A DNA stretch of 8,688 bases from Chitinispirillaceae bacterium (GTDB taxonomy: Bacteria > Fibrobacterota > Chitinivibrionia > Chitinivibrionales > Chitinispirillaceae): NCBI GenBank assembly GCA_016926315.1, contig JAFGOU010000133.1, forward strand, positions 1 to 8,688, given 5' to 3'. Of the stretch, positions 1 through 6,966 are shown in pieces. Both the position numbers and the translations under genes were made by a program. The notes beneath the pieces are model-generated. The model was not told the origin of the DNA. It made no database searches and saw nothing but the letters and a program-made list of their open reading frames with translations. Positions within the stretch are counted from its first letter, which is position 1. Every line of letters starts with the position of its first letter.

Positions 1-1206
1 AACCCCGTTAACCGCGATCTCTTCCCCTTCCGCAAGTCCGCTGTGTACCACATAAAATTCTCCCGCCGATGGTCCCAGGACTATTTCACGATAAGTGAAG
101 GTCGGCTGTCCGCGTCCGGGAAGCTTTACATACACAACCGCGCGCTTGCCGGTCCAGAGCGCCGCTGTTTTAGGTATCAGCAGCTCTTTTTTGTTCCCGG
201 CGATTTTAGAGGTCACGACACCGTTCGCGAACATCTCCGGCTTGAGCAGGTGTCCCGGATTCCCGATCTCAACGCGCACCTGTGCGATCCTGGTGGCGGG
301 ATCGATAAGCGGATCGATAAAGGCGACGCGACCGCTGAAACTTTTTCCCGGCAGTGAGGGGATGGTGAATTCCACCTTATCGCCGGTTTTCACCCAGGAG
401 AGGTCGCTCTCGTAGGCTTCAAACATCACCCAGACCCGTTTCAAATCGATCACCTGAAACAAGGTGCTCCCTTCCTTGACATAGTCTCCGTGGCTGACAT
501 TACGTTGCATGACCGTTCCGGTGATGGGCGAAAGGATATCGAAGAAGGTGTTGGCTTCTCCCTGTTCGGCGATGGCGTCGATCTGGTCGTCGGTCAGGTC
601 CCAAAGCTTGAGTTTGTTCCGGGCCGCTTTATACAGTGCGGGATTGTTATCGCCCGCTCGGGCTTCGATCAGCTCTTTTTGAGCGGTCATCAGGGCAGGG
701 GAGTAAATCGTGGCGAGTTTTTCCCCTTTTCCCACGTTCTGGCCGGTAAAATTCACATACAGCTTTTCAATACGGCCGCCGAAACGGGCAGTGAGTTCGG
801 CAATGCTTGTTTCGTCGGGTTTTACCTTGCCAAGCAGGGAGATCGTTTTATTCGGAAAGGCTTTTTGAACAGTGATTGTCTGTATATCCGCGATTTTCAT
901 GGCCGATGCCGTCATGCGGATTTCGTCGGGCGAGTTCGTCGATTCAAGAGCGCCGTCCTCTTGCAAGGGTATCAAATCCATGGCGCAGATCGGACACTGG
1001 CCGGGTTGGGTCGTCCTGATCTGAGGGTGCATGGAACAGGTCCAGACTGTTTTTTCGTCCTTTGCGGCAGGACCGGCTGCTTCGCCGTGCGGCACCGTGG
1101 CATCCATTGGCCCGCGAAAAAGGAGCCACCCGAGGAGCACTCCGGCCGTGAGGGTCAGGCCGACGGTAATTATATACCGTTTGTTTGATAGCAGCGTCCT
1201 TTTCAT
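1..1206 (-). CDS. cusB: CusB-type periplasmic adaptor (membrane fusion protein) of a Cu/Ag RND efflux system, C-terminus cut by window edge
   Basis: The adaptor links the inner-membrane RND pump to the outer-membrane channel and passes metal to the pump. 402 codons are visible; the reading frame is open at the left edge, so the C-terminal end is missing. The start is ATG at 1206-1204, with a strong ribosome binding site 8 nt upstream. Residues 11-30 form one hydrophobic N-terminal segment (signal anchor or signal peptide). Residues 55-81 are a small heavy-metal-binding domain (CSMHP at 57-61, CPICAMDL at 71-78), as found at the N-terminus of many CusB homologues; it probably stands in for the N-terminal methionine site of E. 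coli CusB. After it come the barrel-sandwich (lipoyl-like) halves around residues 135-170 and 225-255, separated by a short helical hairpin (about 170-218), then a beta-barrel region (about 255-335) and the start of the membrane-proximal domain. It is the last visible gene of the cusA-cusC-cusB operon. The family call is firm; Cu/Ag specificity is inferred from the metal-binding domain and the pump. Confidence 0.93.
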   Translation of the reverse strand, partial: MKRTLLSNKRYIITVGLTLTAGVLLGWLLFRGPMDATVPHGEAAGPAAKDEKTVWTCSMHPQIRTTQPGQCPICAMDLIPLQEDGALESTNSPDEIRMTASAMKIADIQTITVQKAFPNKTISLLGKVKPDETSIAELTARFGGRIEKLYVNFTGQNVGKGEKLATIYSPALMTAQKELIEARAGDNNPALYKAARNKLKLWDLTDDQIDAIAEQGEANTFFDILSPITGTVMQRNVSHGDYVKEGSTLFQVIDLKRVWVMFEAYESDLSWVKTGDKVEFTIPSLPGKSFSGRVAFIDPLIDPATRIAQVRVEIGNPGHLLKPEMFANGVVTSKIAGNKKELLIPKTAALWTGKRAVVYVKLPGRGQPTFTYREIVLGPSAGEFYVVHSGLAEGEEIAVNGV

Positions 1207-1214
1207 GGCAATCG

Positions 1215-1222
1215 TCCTTCCT
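1215..1222 (-). promoter_or_regulatory. Ribosome binding site of cusB
   Basis: AGGAAGGA on the minus strand lies 8 nt before the cusB ATG, inside the 37-bp gap after the cusC-like gene. It fixes the start at 1206 and suggests cusB is translated by independent initiation rather than by coupling. Confidence 0.7.
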
Positions 1223-1243
1223 GAAATGTCGTTGACGTCGGGT

Positions 1244-2503
1244 TCATTTTCCCGTCAAATACCGTATCGATGCGATGGTCACCCCTATATCGGAGCGCGC
1301 CTTTTCGGTTTGCAGCTTATATTCTAAAAGCATGCGTTCCATTCGCAATACCTCCTCAAAGTTTTTCCCGCTGCTTTCGTATTCGGTACGAAGAATGTTC
1401 AGGGCATTCTGCGCGCGTGCGGCCTGGCCATTGAAAAGCGGCAGGCGCCGTTGGGCGTCCTTGTACTCTTTTTCCGCGTTGGCAAAGGCCGTTTCCAGAA
1501 CGTTGACCTTGTCGCGCCCCGCCTCTTCGGTAGATTTCTGCATAAAAACCGCTTCTTTGACCATGGAGGAGTAGGTATGCCGGTACAGAGGTATGGACAG
1601 GCCGATCATGGGGAACACGAAGGCATCCCTGCCCGATTCGGATGGAGCGGTCATCGGATTCATGCTCTTTCCTACCACGACATAGTCAAACCCCAGCATG
1701 ATAGTGGGCATACCCGCTTTTCTGGCGGCGACCACCTGTTTTTTGTACGACGCTTCCATAAACGCCGCCCGCAGGATCTGATGGTTGCCGTTTCGTATAC
1801 TATCCAGCACGGCCTTGCGATCAAAGACCGGTTGTTCACTGGTCGTCAGCGTGTCGGGAAGAGCCACGGCCCGCTCTTCGTCCGTATGTAAAAGGTTGTT
1901 GAAGCCGCTTTGCAGGGCGAAAAAACCGTCTTTCTGCAGTGCGAGCTGGTTCTCCGTGTCCGCGATTTCCATTTCCACGCGAAACACATCCACGGCAGAG
2001 GCCATCCCCGATTCGACCTTTAAAAGAGCGAGCCGGCGAAAGGTTTTGAGGATATCGATGTTCTCGCCGGTGATGGCAATCGCTTTTTGCGCGTAATAAA
2101 GGGTATAATAGGCTGATTTGACCTCATAAAACAGACGGGATTTCGCCTCTTCGAACACCTCGTATTTCGATTTTGCGAAAAGGACCGATGCCTCTTTTTT
2201 AGCCTTGAGCGAGCCGAACCAGGGAAACATCTGTGAAGCGGAAACGCGGGCCCGTTGCGGTCCGACACGCGTTTCGACCGGCGATACGAAATAGCCGAAC
2301 GTCAACTGCGGATCGGGCAGCGCTCCCGCCTGGGGTACCTTTTCAAGTGCGGCCATGTATTCATTAAAGCTGCTCTTGAGGCCGGGATTGTTTAGAGCGG
2401 CTTCGGCAAGGTAACGGTCGAGCGTTTCTTCGGCATGCAGGGGAAACAATCCCAACAGGTGGAGAACGGTAACGATGCATGCTATTCGATATGCCGTTTT
2501 CAT
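1244..2503 (-). CDS. TolC-family outer-membrane efflux protein (CusC-like)
   Basis: This is the outer-membrane channel of the tripartite pump, 419 aa, within the usual TolC/CusC range. The start chosen is the ATG at 2503, not an in-frame ATG at 2542: from 2503 the protein opens with a good signal peptide (basic MKTAYR, hydrophobic core, cleavage likely after LHA near residue 25), and the ATG overlaps the cusA stop codon as ATGA. There is no lipobox cysteine, so unlike E. coli CusC it is probably not lipidated. The mature protein is rich in long amphipathic helices with many Ala, Glu, Lys and Gln, in two repeats (roughly residues 30-215 and 235-419), as expected for the helical barrel of outer-membrane efflux proteins. 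The segment around residues 60-85 (QAGALPDPQL, then a Phe-rich strand with SPVETRVGPQ) is typical of channels paired with CusA-like pumps. The gene sits between cusA and cusB. A closer name than CusC-like is not justified. Confidence 0.92.
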   Translation of the reverse strand: MKTAYRIACIVTVLHLLGLFPLHAEETLDRYLAEAALNNPGLKSSFNEYMAALEKVPQAGALPDPQLTFGYFVSPVETRVGPQRARVSASQMFPWFGSLKAKKEASVLFAKSKYEVFEEAKSRLFYEVKSAYYTLYYAQKAIAITGENIDILKTFRRLALLKVESGMASAVDVFRVEMEIADTENQLALQKDGFFALQSGFNNLLHTDEERAVALPDTLTTSEQPVFDRKAVLDSIRNGNHQILRAAFMEASYKKQVVAARKAGMPTIMLGFDYVVVGKSMNPMTAPSESGRDAFVFPMIGLSIPLYRHTYSSMVKEAVFMQKSTEEAGRDKVNVLETAFANAEKEYKDAQRRLPLFNGQAARAQNALNILRTEYESSGKNFEEVLRMERMLLEYKLQTEKARSDIGVTIASIRYLTGK

Positions 2504-5500
2504 GGGGTGGCGCCTTTCCGCGTGATCTGCCGCTCCCGCCACATGCTGTACAGCACGGGTACGACGAAAATGGTCATCACCTGAAGGATCATTCCGCCGA
2601 AAAGCGGAATGGCCAGAGGGACCATGATGTCGGCCCCTTTTCCGGTCGAGGTCAATACGGGAACAAGCGCGATAATGGTCGTGGCGGCGGTCATCATGGC
2701 CGGACGCACCCTTTTTTTTCCGGCATGCACAACGGATTCCCTGACCGAAGCGACGGTCGCCGGTTTTTCCTTTTTAAAAACCTGCGACAGGTAGGTCCCC
2801 ATAATCACCCCGTCGTCGGTGGCGATTCCGAACAGGGCAATAAACCCCACCCATACCGCCACGCTCAGATTGATGGTATGCATCTGGAAAAGATCGCGCA
2901 TATTCATTCCCGCCAGGGAGAAATTCATGAACCAGCCCTGGCCGTACAGCCAGAGCATCAGAAATCCTCCGGAAAATGCCACGAATATTCCAGAAAAAAC
3001 CATGCCCGAAACGATCGCTGACCTGAACTGGAAATAGAGGATCAGGAAAATGACGAGCAGGGTGATGGGTACCACCATCATGAGCCGTTTTGTGGCGCGG
3101 ACCTGGTTTTCATAGTTGCCGGTAAAAAAATAATGCACGCCTGCGGGAACGACGAATTCGCCATCTTTGATTTTTTTGCTCAAATAGTCCTGCACGTTCG
3201 CCACTACAGTGCCTTCGGCAAAGTCAGGTTTTTTATCGAAAATGACGTAACCGACAAGGAACGTATTTTCGCTTTTTATCATCTGGGGTCCGCGGGTGTA
3301 GGTGATCTCCGCCAGCTCCCCAAGCGGCACCTGCATTCCTGACGGAGCGGGAATGAGCACCCTTTTCAACTCTTCGGGATTATCCCGTAACTCCCTTGCA
3401 TACCGGACGCGTACCGGAAAACGCTCCCTTCCTTCCACGGTGGTGGTAAGTTTCATTCCGCCGATGGCGCTGCCGATCAGCATCTGCAGGTCATCGATGG
3501 TCAGGCCATAACGGGACAGGGCTTTGCGGTCGATCTTTATTTCAAGGTAGGGTTTGCCTGCGACCCGGTCGGCAAACACAGAGGCGCCTTCCACGCCGGG
3601 AACGTTTTTCAGGAGACGCTCCAGGTCATACCCTGTTTTTTCTATCGTGTTCAGGTCCGGGCCGTATACCTTTATTCCCATGGGAGCGCGCATCCCGGTT
3701 TGCAACATCACGAGACGGGTTTGGATCGGCTGTAATTTTGGCGCCGAGGTCATGCCGGGAATGTTTGACTCCCTCACGATATCGCGCCATATATCATCCG
3801 GAGAGGTTATTTCGCGGCGCCACTGGCGAAAATATTTTCCGTTTTTATCCGGGATCAGAAGGTCAGGGTCGATCGCTTTGAATCCCTGCGCCGGATCGTA
3901 TCGGTCCCCGTCTTTAAGCAGGAAAGCGCCCTTTTTGTCAGTTTTAAACCGCAGGCGATGACCGTTTTCATCGAGGGCGTACTCCGTTTTGTAGTTGATG
4001 ACGTTTTCGAACATGGAGATGGGCGCCGGATCGAGCGCTGAACCAGCGCGTCCCCATTTGCCGACCGTTGCATCGACTTCGGGAATGGCATTAACTTTCA
4101 TGTCAAGCAATCGTATGACCTCGATGTTCTCCTCAATGCCCGAATGGGGCATGGTCGTTGGCATCAACAGGAACGAACCTTCATCGAGCGTGGGCATGAA
4201 CTCTTTTCCCATGCCGGGAAAAGCCCGCGATACGGATTGCCAGACGGATGTTTTCTTTAGAAAGCCCGGCAGCGGCGCGAACACGTTGTCGACACCCTGC
4301 CAGATGACGGTCCCGATCGCCACTACGGACAGGGGCATCAGAAGAAATTTCCCCTTGTTGGCCAGACACCAGGTGAGAAGCACGGCGTAATAATGAATGA
4401 CGGTCATGACCGCACCCAGGACAACGCCGACAATAACGCAGACAAACAGGAAATTGACCGGGGTAGCGTTCCGGGCACCGAGTGGCATCCAGTGAATGGT
4501 CAAAAAATAGACCACGGTCAACAGGGCGATACCGATGTTGATCGCACTTGCCGAAGGGCGGCGGGTACCCGACCATTTTTCCGCGAGCAGATTGTTGGCG
4601 CCGAAGCCGATAAGCGCCAGGGCCGGCCAGGCGTGAAAACCGATCAGGATGATCAACCCGGCAACTATCAGGATACCGTTCCAGACAATCGTTGTCCGCT
4701 TTTTATCCGACCGGACCGAAAAAATGAGATGGGCCAGCGCCGGTATGACGACGATGCCGATGAAGAGTGCCGCGAGCATGGCGAATGTTTTTGTAAAGGC
4801 GAGCGGTTTGAACAGCTTTCCTTCGGCAGCCTGCAGCGCGAACACCGGCAGAAAGCTGACGACGGTTGTCGCGAGCGCGGTCATGACCGCCGGCGCCACT
4901 TCCACCATAGCTTCGTAGACCACGGTACCCAGGTGCTTTCCCCCTGCCTCCCTGTTTTCAGGTAAGGCGCGATGCCTGACGATATTTTCGGTGAACACGA
5001 TACCGACGTCGATCATGACGCCGATGGCGATGGCAATGCCCGACAGAGCGACGATGTTGGCGTCGACGCCCGACAAACGCATGACGATAAAGGTGATGAG
5101 CACGCCGATGGGCAGCAGGCTCGATATGAGGATGGACGCCCGCAGGTTCAAAACGAGCATTATGATCACAATGATACTGATCAGGATCTCTTCGGTAAGG
5201 GCGGATTCCAGCGTCCCAAGGGTCTCCCTGATGAGCCCGGTCCGGTCGTAAAACGGAACGATCGTCACTTTTGAGACCGTGCCGTCGGGAAGGGTCTTCG
5301 ACGGCAATCCCGCCGTGATCCCGGCGATGGCATTTTTTACGTTGTTTATAACCTCCATGGGATTGGCGCCATACCGGGCGACCACCACGCCTCCGACCGC
5401 CTCGGCTCCTCCCTTGTCAAGACCACCCCGCCGGGTAGCGGGCCCGAAATTGACCCTGGCCACGTCTTTGATCCTTATGGGGACATTGTCGTTGACCGCC

Positions 5501-6297
5501 ACCACGCTCTCCTCCAGGTCCTCTATCGATTTTATATAGCCGAGTGCCCTGATCAGGTATTCGACCCTGTTGAACTCGATGGTCCGCGCGCCCGCATCGA
5601 GATTGCTTTTTTTGACCGCTTGCATGACCTGGGCAACAGTGACCCCTGAGGCTTTCATGGCGTTGGGGTCGATGTCCACCTGGTACTCCTTGACGAACCC
5701 GCCTATGGAAGCCACCTCAGCCACTCCTTTGGCGGCGGTAAGCGAATACCGGATATAAAAATCTTGAATGGTACGCAACTCCTGCGGGTCCCAGCCGCCG
5801 GCAGGCTTGCCGGACGTGTCCCTTCCTTCGAGCGTGTACCAGTACACCTGACCAAGGGCCGTGGCATCGGGTCCCAGGGCCGGAGCAAGTTCGTCGGGCA
5901 GCGTTCCGGCGGGCAGGGAGTTCAATTTTTCTAGAATGCGGGTCCTGCTCCAGTAGTACTCGACGTCATCGTCAAAAATAAGGTAGATGCTGGAAAGGCC
6001 GAAAATGGAGTTGCTCCGGATGGTCTTGATCCCGGAGATTCCAAGCAGGGCGGTGGTGAGGGGATAGGAGACCTGGTCTTCGATGTCCTGGGGCGAGCGT
6101 CCGGGCCATTCGGTATAGACGATCTGCTGGTTCTCGCCGATATCCGGAATGGCGTCTACCGGAACGGGATTGCGCGGAAACAAGCCAAGATCCCAGTTGA
6201 AAGGGGCCGATGCAACACCCCAGGCAATGAGGGAAAAGAGCAGCAGGAAGGTCACCAGCTTGTTTTCGAGGAAAAAACGGATCGTTTTGTTCAGCAT
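2500..6297 (-). CDS. cusA: CusA-type heavy-metal efflux RND pump, long (1265-aa) form
   Basis: This is the inner-membrane proton-driven pump that exports Cu+/Ag+ through the adaptor and outer-membrane channel. It opens with TM1 (residues 13-33); the first periplasmic porter domain spans about 34-365. TM2-TM6 follow, with the intramembrane stretch GVMIDVGIV at 426-434 carrying Asp430 (equivalent of E. coli Asp405) and Met428 (Met403). The second porter domain begins near FMPTLDEGS at 700. Met712, Met762 and Met864 align by local context with E. coli Met573, Met623 and Met672, the three-methionine metal site; this favours monovalent Cu/Ag over Zn/Co (CzcA type). E. coli CusA has 1047 residues; the excess lies in an added membrane-helix block (about 530-625), a hydrophilic insert (about 770-835) and a Met-rich insert before TM10 (about 1117-1141). 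The E. coli relay residues Glu939 and Lys984 appear as Asp1161 and Ala1200. The ATG at 6297 is preceded by GAGG 10 nt upstream. It is the first gene of the operon. Family very sure, metal choice likely. Confidence 0.96.
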   Translation of the reverse strand: MLNKTIRFFLENKLVTFLLLFSLIAWGVASAPFNWDLGLFPRNPVPVDAIPDIGENQQIVYTEWPGRSPQDIEDQVSYPLTTALLGISGIKTIRSNSIFGLSSIYLIFDDDVEYYWSRTRILEKLNSLPAGTLPDELAPALGPDATALGQVYWYTLEGRDTSGKPAGGWDPQELRTIQDFYIRYSLTAAKGVAEVASIGGFVKEYQVDIDPNAMKASGVTVAQVMQAVKKSNLDAGARTIEFNRVEYLIRALGYIKSIEDLEESVVAVNDNVPIRIKDVARVNFGPATRRGGLDKGGAEAVGGVVVARYGANPMEVINNVKNAIAGITAGLPSKTLPDGTVSKVTIVPFYDRTGLIRETLGTLESALTEEILISIIVIIMLVLNLRASILISSLLPIGVLITFIVMRLSGVDANIVALSGIAIAIGVMIDVGIVFTENIVRHRALPENREAGGKHLGTVVYEAMVEVAPAVMTALATTVVSFLPVFALQAAEGKLFKPLAFTKTFAMLAALFIGIVVIPALAHLIFSVRSDKKRTTIVWNGILIVAGLIILIGFHAWPALALIGFGANNLLAEKWSGTRRPSASAINIGIALLTVVYFLTIHWMPLGARNATPVNFLFVCVIVGVVLGAVMTVIHYYAVLLTWCLANKGKFLLMPLSVVAIGTVIWQGVDNVFAPLPGFLKKTSVWQSVSRAFPGMGKEFMPTLDEGSFLLMPTTMPHSGIEENIEVIRLLDMKVNAIPEVDATVGKWGRAGSALDPAPISMFENVINYKTEYALDENGHRLRFKTDKKGAFLLKDGDRYDPAQGFKAIDPDLLIPDKNGKYFRQWRREITSPDDIWRDIVRESNIPGMTSAPKLQPIQTRLVMLQTGMRAPMGIKVYGPDLNTIEKTGYDLERLLKNVPGVEGASVFADRVAGKPYLEIKIDRKALSRYGLTIDDLQMLIGSAIGGMKLTTTVEGRERFPVRVRYARELRDNPEELKRVLIPAPSGMQVPLGELAEITYTRGPQMIKSENTFLVGYVIFDKKPDFAEGTVVANVQDYLSKKIKDGEFVVPAGVHYFFTGNYENQVRATKRLMMVVPITLLVIFLILYFQFRSAIVSGMVFSGIFVAFSGGFLMLWLYGQGWFMNFSLAGMNMRDLFQMHTINLSVAVWVGFIALFGIATDDGVIMGTYLSQVFKKEKPATVASVRESVVHAGKKRVRPAMMTAATTIIALVPVLTSTGKGADIMVPLAIPLFGGMILQVMTIFVVPVLYSMWRERQITRKGATP
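2513..2519 (-). promoter_or_regulatory. Ribosome binding site of the cusC-like gene, inside the end of cusA
   Basis: GGAAAGG on the minus strand lies within the last codons of cusA, 9 nt before the ATG at 2503. With the 4-bp ATGA overlap this points to translational coupling and supports the shorter start over the in-frame ATG at 2542. Confidence 0.5.
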
Positions 6298-6434
6298 CGG
6301 AGCCGGACCTCATGCTCGTGTGTAAAGTAAAGAACCGGTAACGAAATCACTCTTCCGCTCTATGCGTATATTTCGCAATTCGTTGACTCTTATGCCGCAA
6401 TTTCAGTAAATCCCTTTTCCCGTCTATGTCGCTT

Positions 6435-6464
6435 TATATAGAGGTTTTAGCAAAATTCGTTCCA
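6435..6464 (-). promoter_or_regulatory. Weak candidate promoter for the cusA operon
   Basis: On the minus strand TGGAAC (6464-6459) is followed after 18 bp by TATATA (6440-6435), about 140 bp before the cusA start. The -35 matches the sigma-70 consensus at only 3 of 6 positions. If the host is of the Bacteroidota type, its promoters differ from this model. A guess only, with no operator recognised around it. Confidence 0.18.
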
Positions 6465-6548
6465 CGTCAATTGTGCTATCGATCATCGGGTAACGGGAGT
6501 TGGTTGGTTTTTTACATACAGAAGTGTTTTTCTATACATTTTTTAACG

Positions 6549-6659
6549 GTCTCATCCCGGCAGACGACGGGATCCGGTCATGTCGACCCTTTCCCACTGG
6601 GCTCCGGCCTTCGCGCAGGCAGACAGCGGATTGGTTGGCAAAGGCGGGTCGGAATGACG
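6549..6659. repeat. Degenerate interspersed palindromic repeat (REP/MITE-like), copy 1
   Basis: The ends form an imperfect terminal inverted repeat: TCATCCCGGC at 6552-6561 against TCATTCCGAC on the opposite strand at 6657-6648, 8 of 10 matching. The left end carries its own small hairpin, ATCCCG (6554-6559) and CGGGAT (6568-6573) with an 8-nt loop. The central TTTCCCACTGG and the GGAATGACG end resemble a common family of roughly 100-bp dispersed repeats seen in intergenic regions of several bacterial phyla; that link is from memory. Exact limits are uncertain and no transposase is present. Confidence 0.5.
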
Positions 6660-6744
6660 AATGCCGGAAACAGGGGTTTTCGGACAAATACTATGTAAGA
6701 GAATTACCATGGCATAAGCATTGCTTTTTTATATTGATATTAGC

Positions 6745-6771
6745 CTGATTCTCTGCATTACAATGAATCAG
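6745..6771. repeat. Perfect 7-bp inverted repeat with 13-nt spacer
   Basis: CTGATTC at 6745-6751 is mirrored by GAATCAG at 6765-6771. It could be a regulator-binding dyad or a small hairpin. No T-run follows it on the plus strand, so it is not a rightward terminator. It lies between the two interspersed repeats and belongs to neither. Function unknown. Confidence 0.4.
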
Positions 6772-6781
6772 AAGAGGAAAT

Positions 6782-6883
6782 CGTCATTCCAGTGAATCTC
6801 GTATCAAATTCGGGAGACCACGGATCGACCGGTGATGAGTTTGATCGAAGATGGATGCCGGATTAAACAACTCCGGCATGACG
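6782..6883. repeat. Degenerate interspersed palindromic repeat, copy 2, with an internal hairpin
   Basis: The left end CGTCATTCCAGTG (6782-6794) matches the opposite strand of the right end, CGTCATGCCGGAG (6883-6871), at 10 of 13 positions. The right half contains a perfect 8-bp hairpin, ATGCCGGA (6855-6862) and TCCGGCAT (6872-6879) with a 9-nt loop. The CGTCATTCC-type ends are shared with copy 1, so the two are probably degenerate members of one family. The hairpin is not followed by a T-run, so it is not an intrinsic terminator. Confidence 0.45.
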
Positions 6884-6884
6884 G

Positions 6885-6914
6885 TAGACTTTCTTTGTAC
6901 AGTTGTAGGATAAA
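6885..6914 (+). promoter_or_regulatory. Candidate promoter of the rightward operon with a cop-box-like operator in its spacer
   Basis: TAGACT (6885-6890, 4 of 6 to the -35 consensus) and GATAAA (6909-6914, 4 of 6 to the -10) are 18 bp apart. The spacer holds TACAGTTGTA at 6898-6907, an exact TACA-N2-TGTA dyad. That is the core operator of the copper-sensing repressor CopY and close to sites of the wider BlaI/MecI family. Binding there would block RNA polymerase. The sequence can also be read as the direct repeat TTGTA-N3-TTGTA. No such regulator gene lies in the window. The dyad is seen; promoter and regulator are inferred. Confidence 0.4.
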
Positions 6915-6954
6915 TTCATTATCACCACCCGATCCGTAGATCAAACCGAAAAAC

Positions 6955-6960
6955 GAGGAA
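6955..6960 (+). promoter_or_regulatory. Ribosome binding site of the exported flavodoxin-like protein gene
   Basis: GAGGAA ends 6 nt before the ATG at 6967. It supports this start, which also yields a complete signal peptide. Confidence 0.6.
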
Positions 6961-6966
6961 AAGAAC

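Larger units (their letters stand above)
6298..6966. other. Divergent intergenic control region, no convincing gene
   Basis: These 669 bp separate cusA (leftward) from the exported-protein/ATPase pair (rightward), so both promoters should lie here. The side next to cusA is AT-richer than the genes. The region contains two degenerate interspersed repeats, a 7-bp inverted repeat and a candidate copper-type operator, each listed separately. Two overlapping plus-strand open frames (from 6426 and 6500) run through the first repeat but show no domain or ribosome binding site, so I do not call them genes. No tRNA or other known RNA was recognised. A weak hairpin, AAGC-ATT-GCTT, precedes a T-run near 6716-6730; it is too short to call a terminator. 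Confidence 0.7.

Noticed and set aside
944..1129. Minus-strand open frame overlapping the start of cusB, considered as a sign of a frameshift
   Set aside because: The cusB frame is continuous from the ATG at 1206 through its metal-binding and lipoyl-like regions, so no frameshift is needed.
490..1188. Plus-strand open frame of 232 codons opposite cusB
   Set aside because: It lies antisense to a clear adaptor gene; its translation has no recognisable domain and only reflects the GC-rich complementary frame.
1244..2542. Longer start for the channel protein at 2542
   Set aside because: It would add 13 residues before an otherwise normal signal peptide and overlap cusA by 43 bp; the ATG at 2503 has a ribosome binding site and an ATGA overlap.
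2479..3021. Plus-strand open frames opposite cusA (also near 3554, 4393 and 4972)
   Set aside because: All are antisense to the conserved pump gene and have low-complexity, domain-free translations.
6426..6698. Small plus-strand open frame in the divergent spacer (and an overlapping one at 6500-6748)
   Set aside because: It has no convincing ribosome binding site, runs straight through an interspersed repeat, and shows no recognisable features.
6855..6879. Hairpin considered as an intrinsic terminator
   Set aside because: No T-run follows on either strand and no gene ends here; it belongs to the second interspersed repeat.
6298..6966. CRISPR array, riboswitch or tRNA in the spacer
   Set aside because: There are no regularly spaced direct repeats, no clover-leaf pattern and no recognisable riboswitch core.
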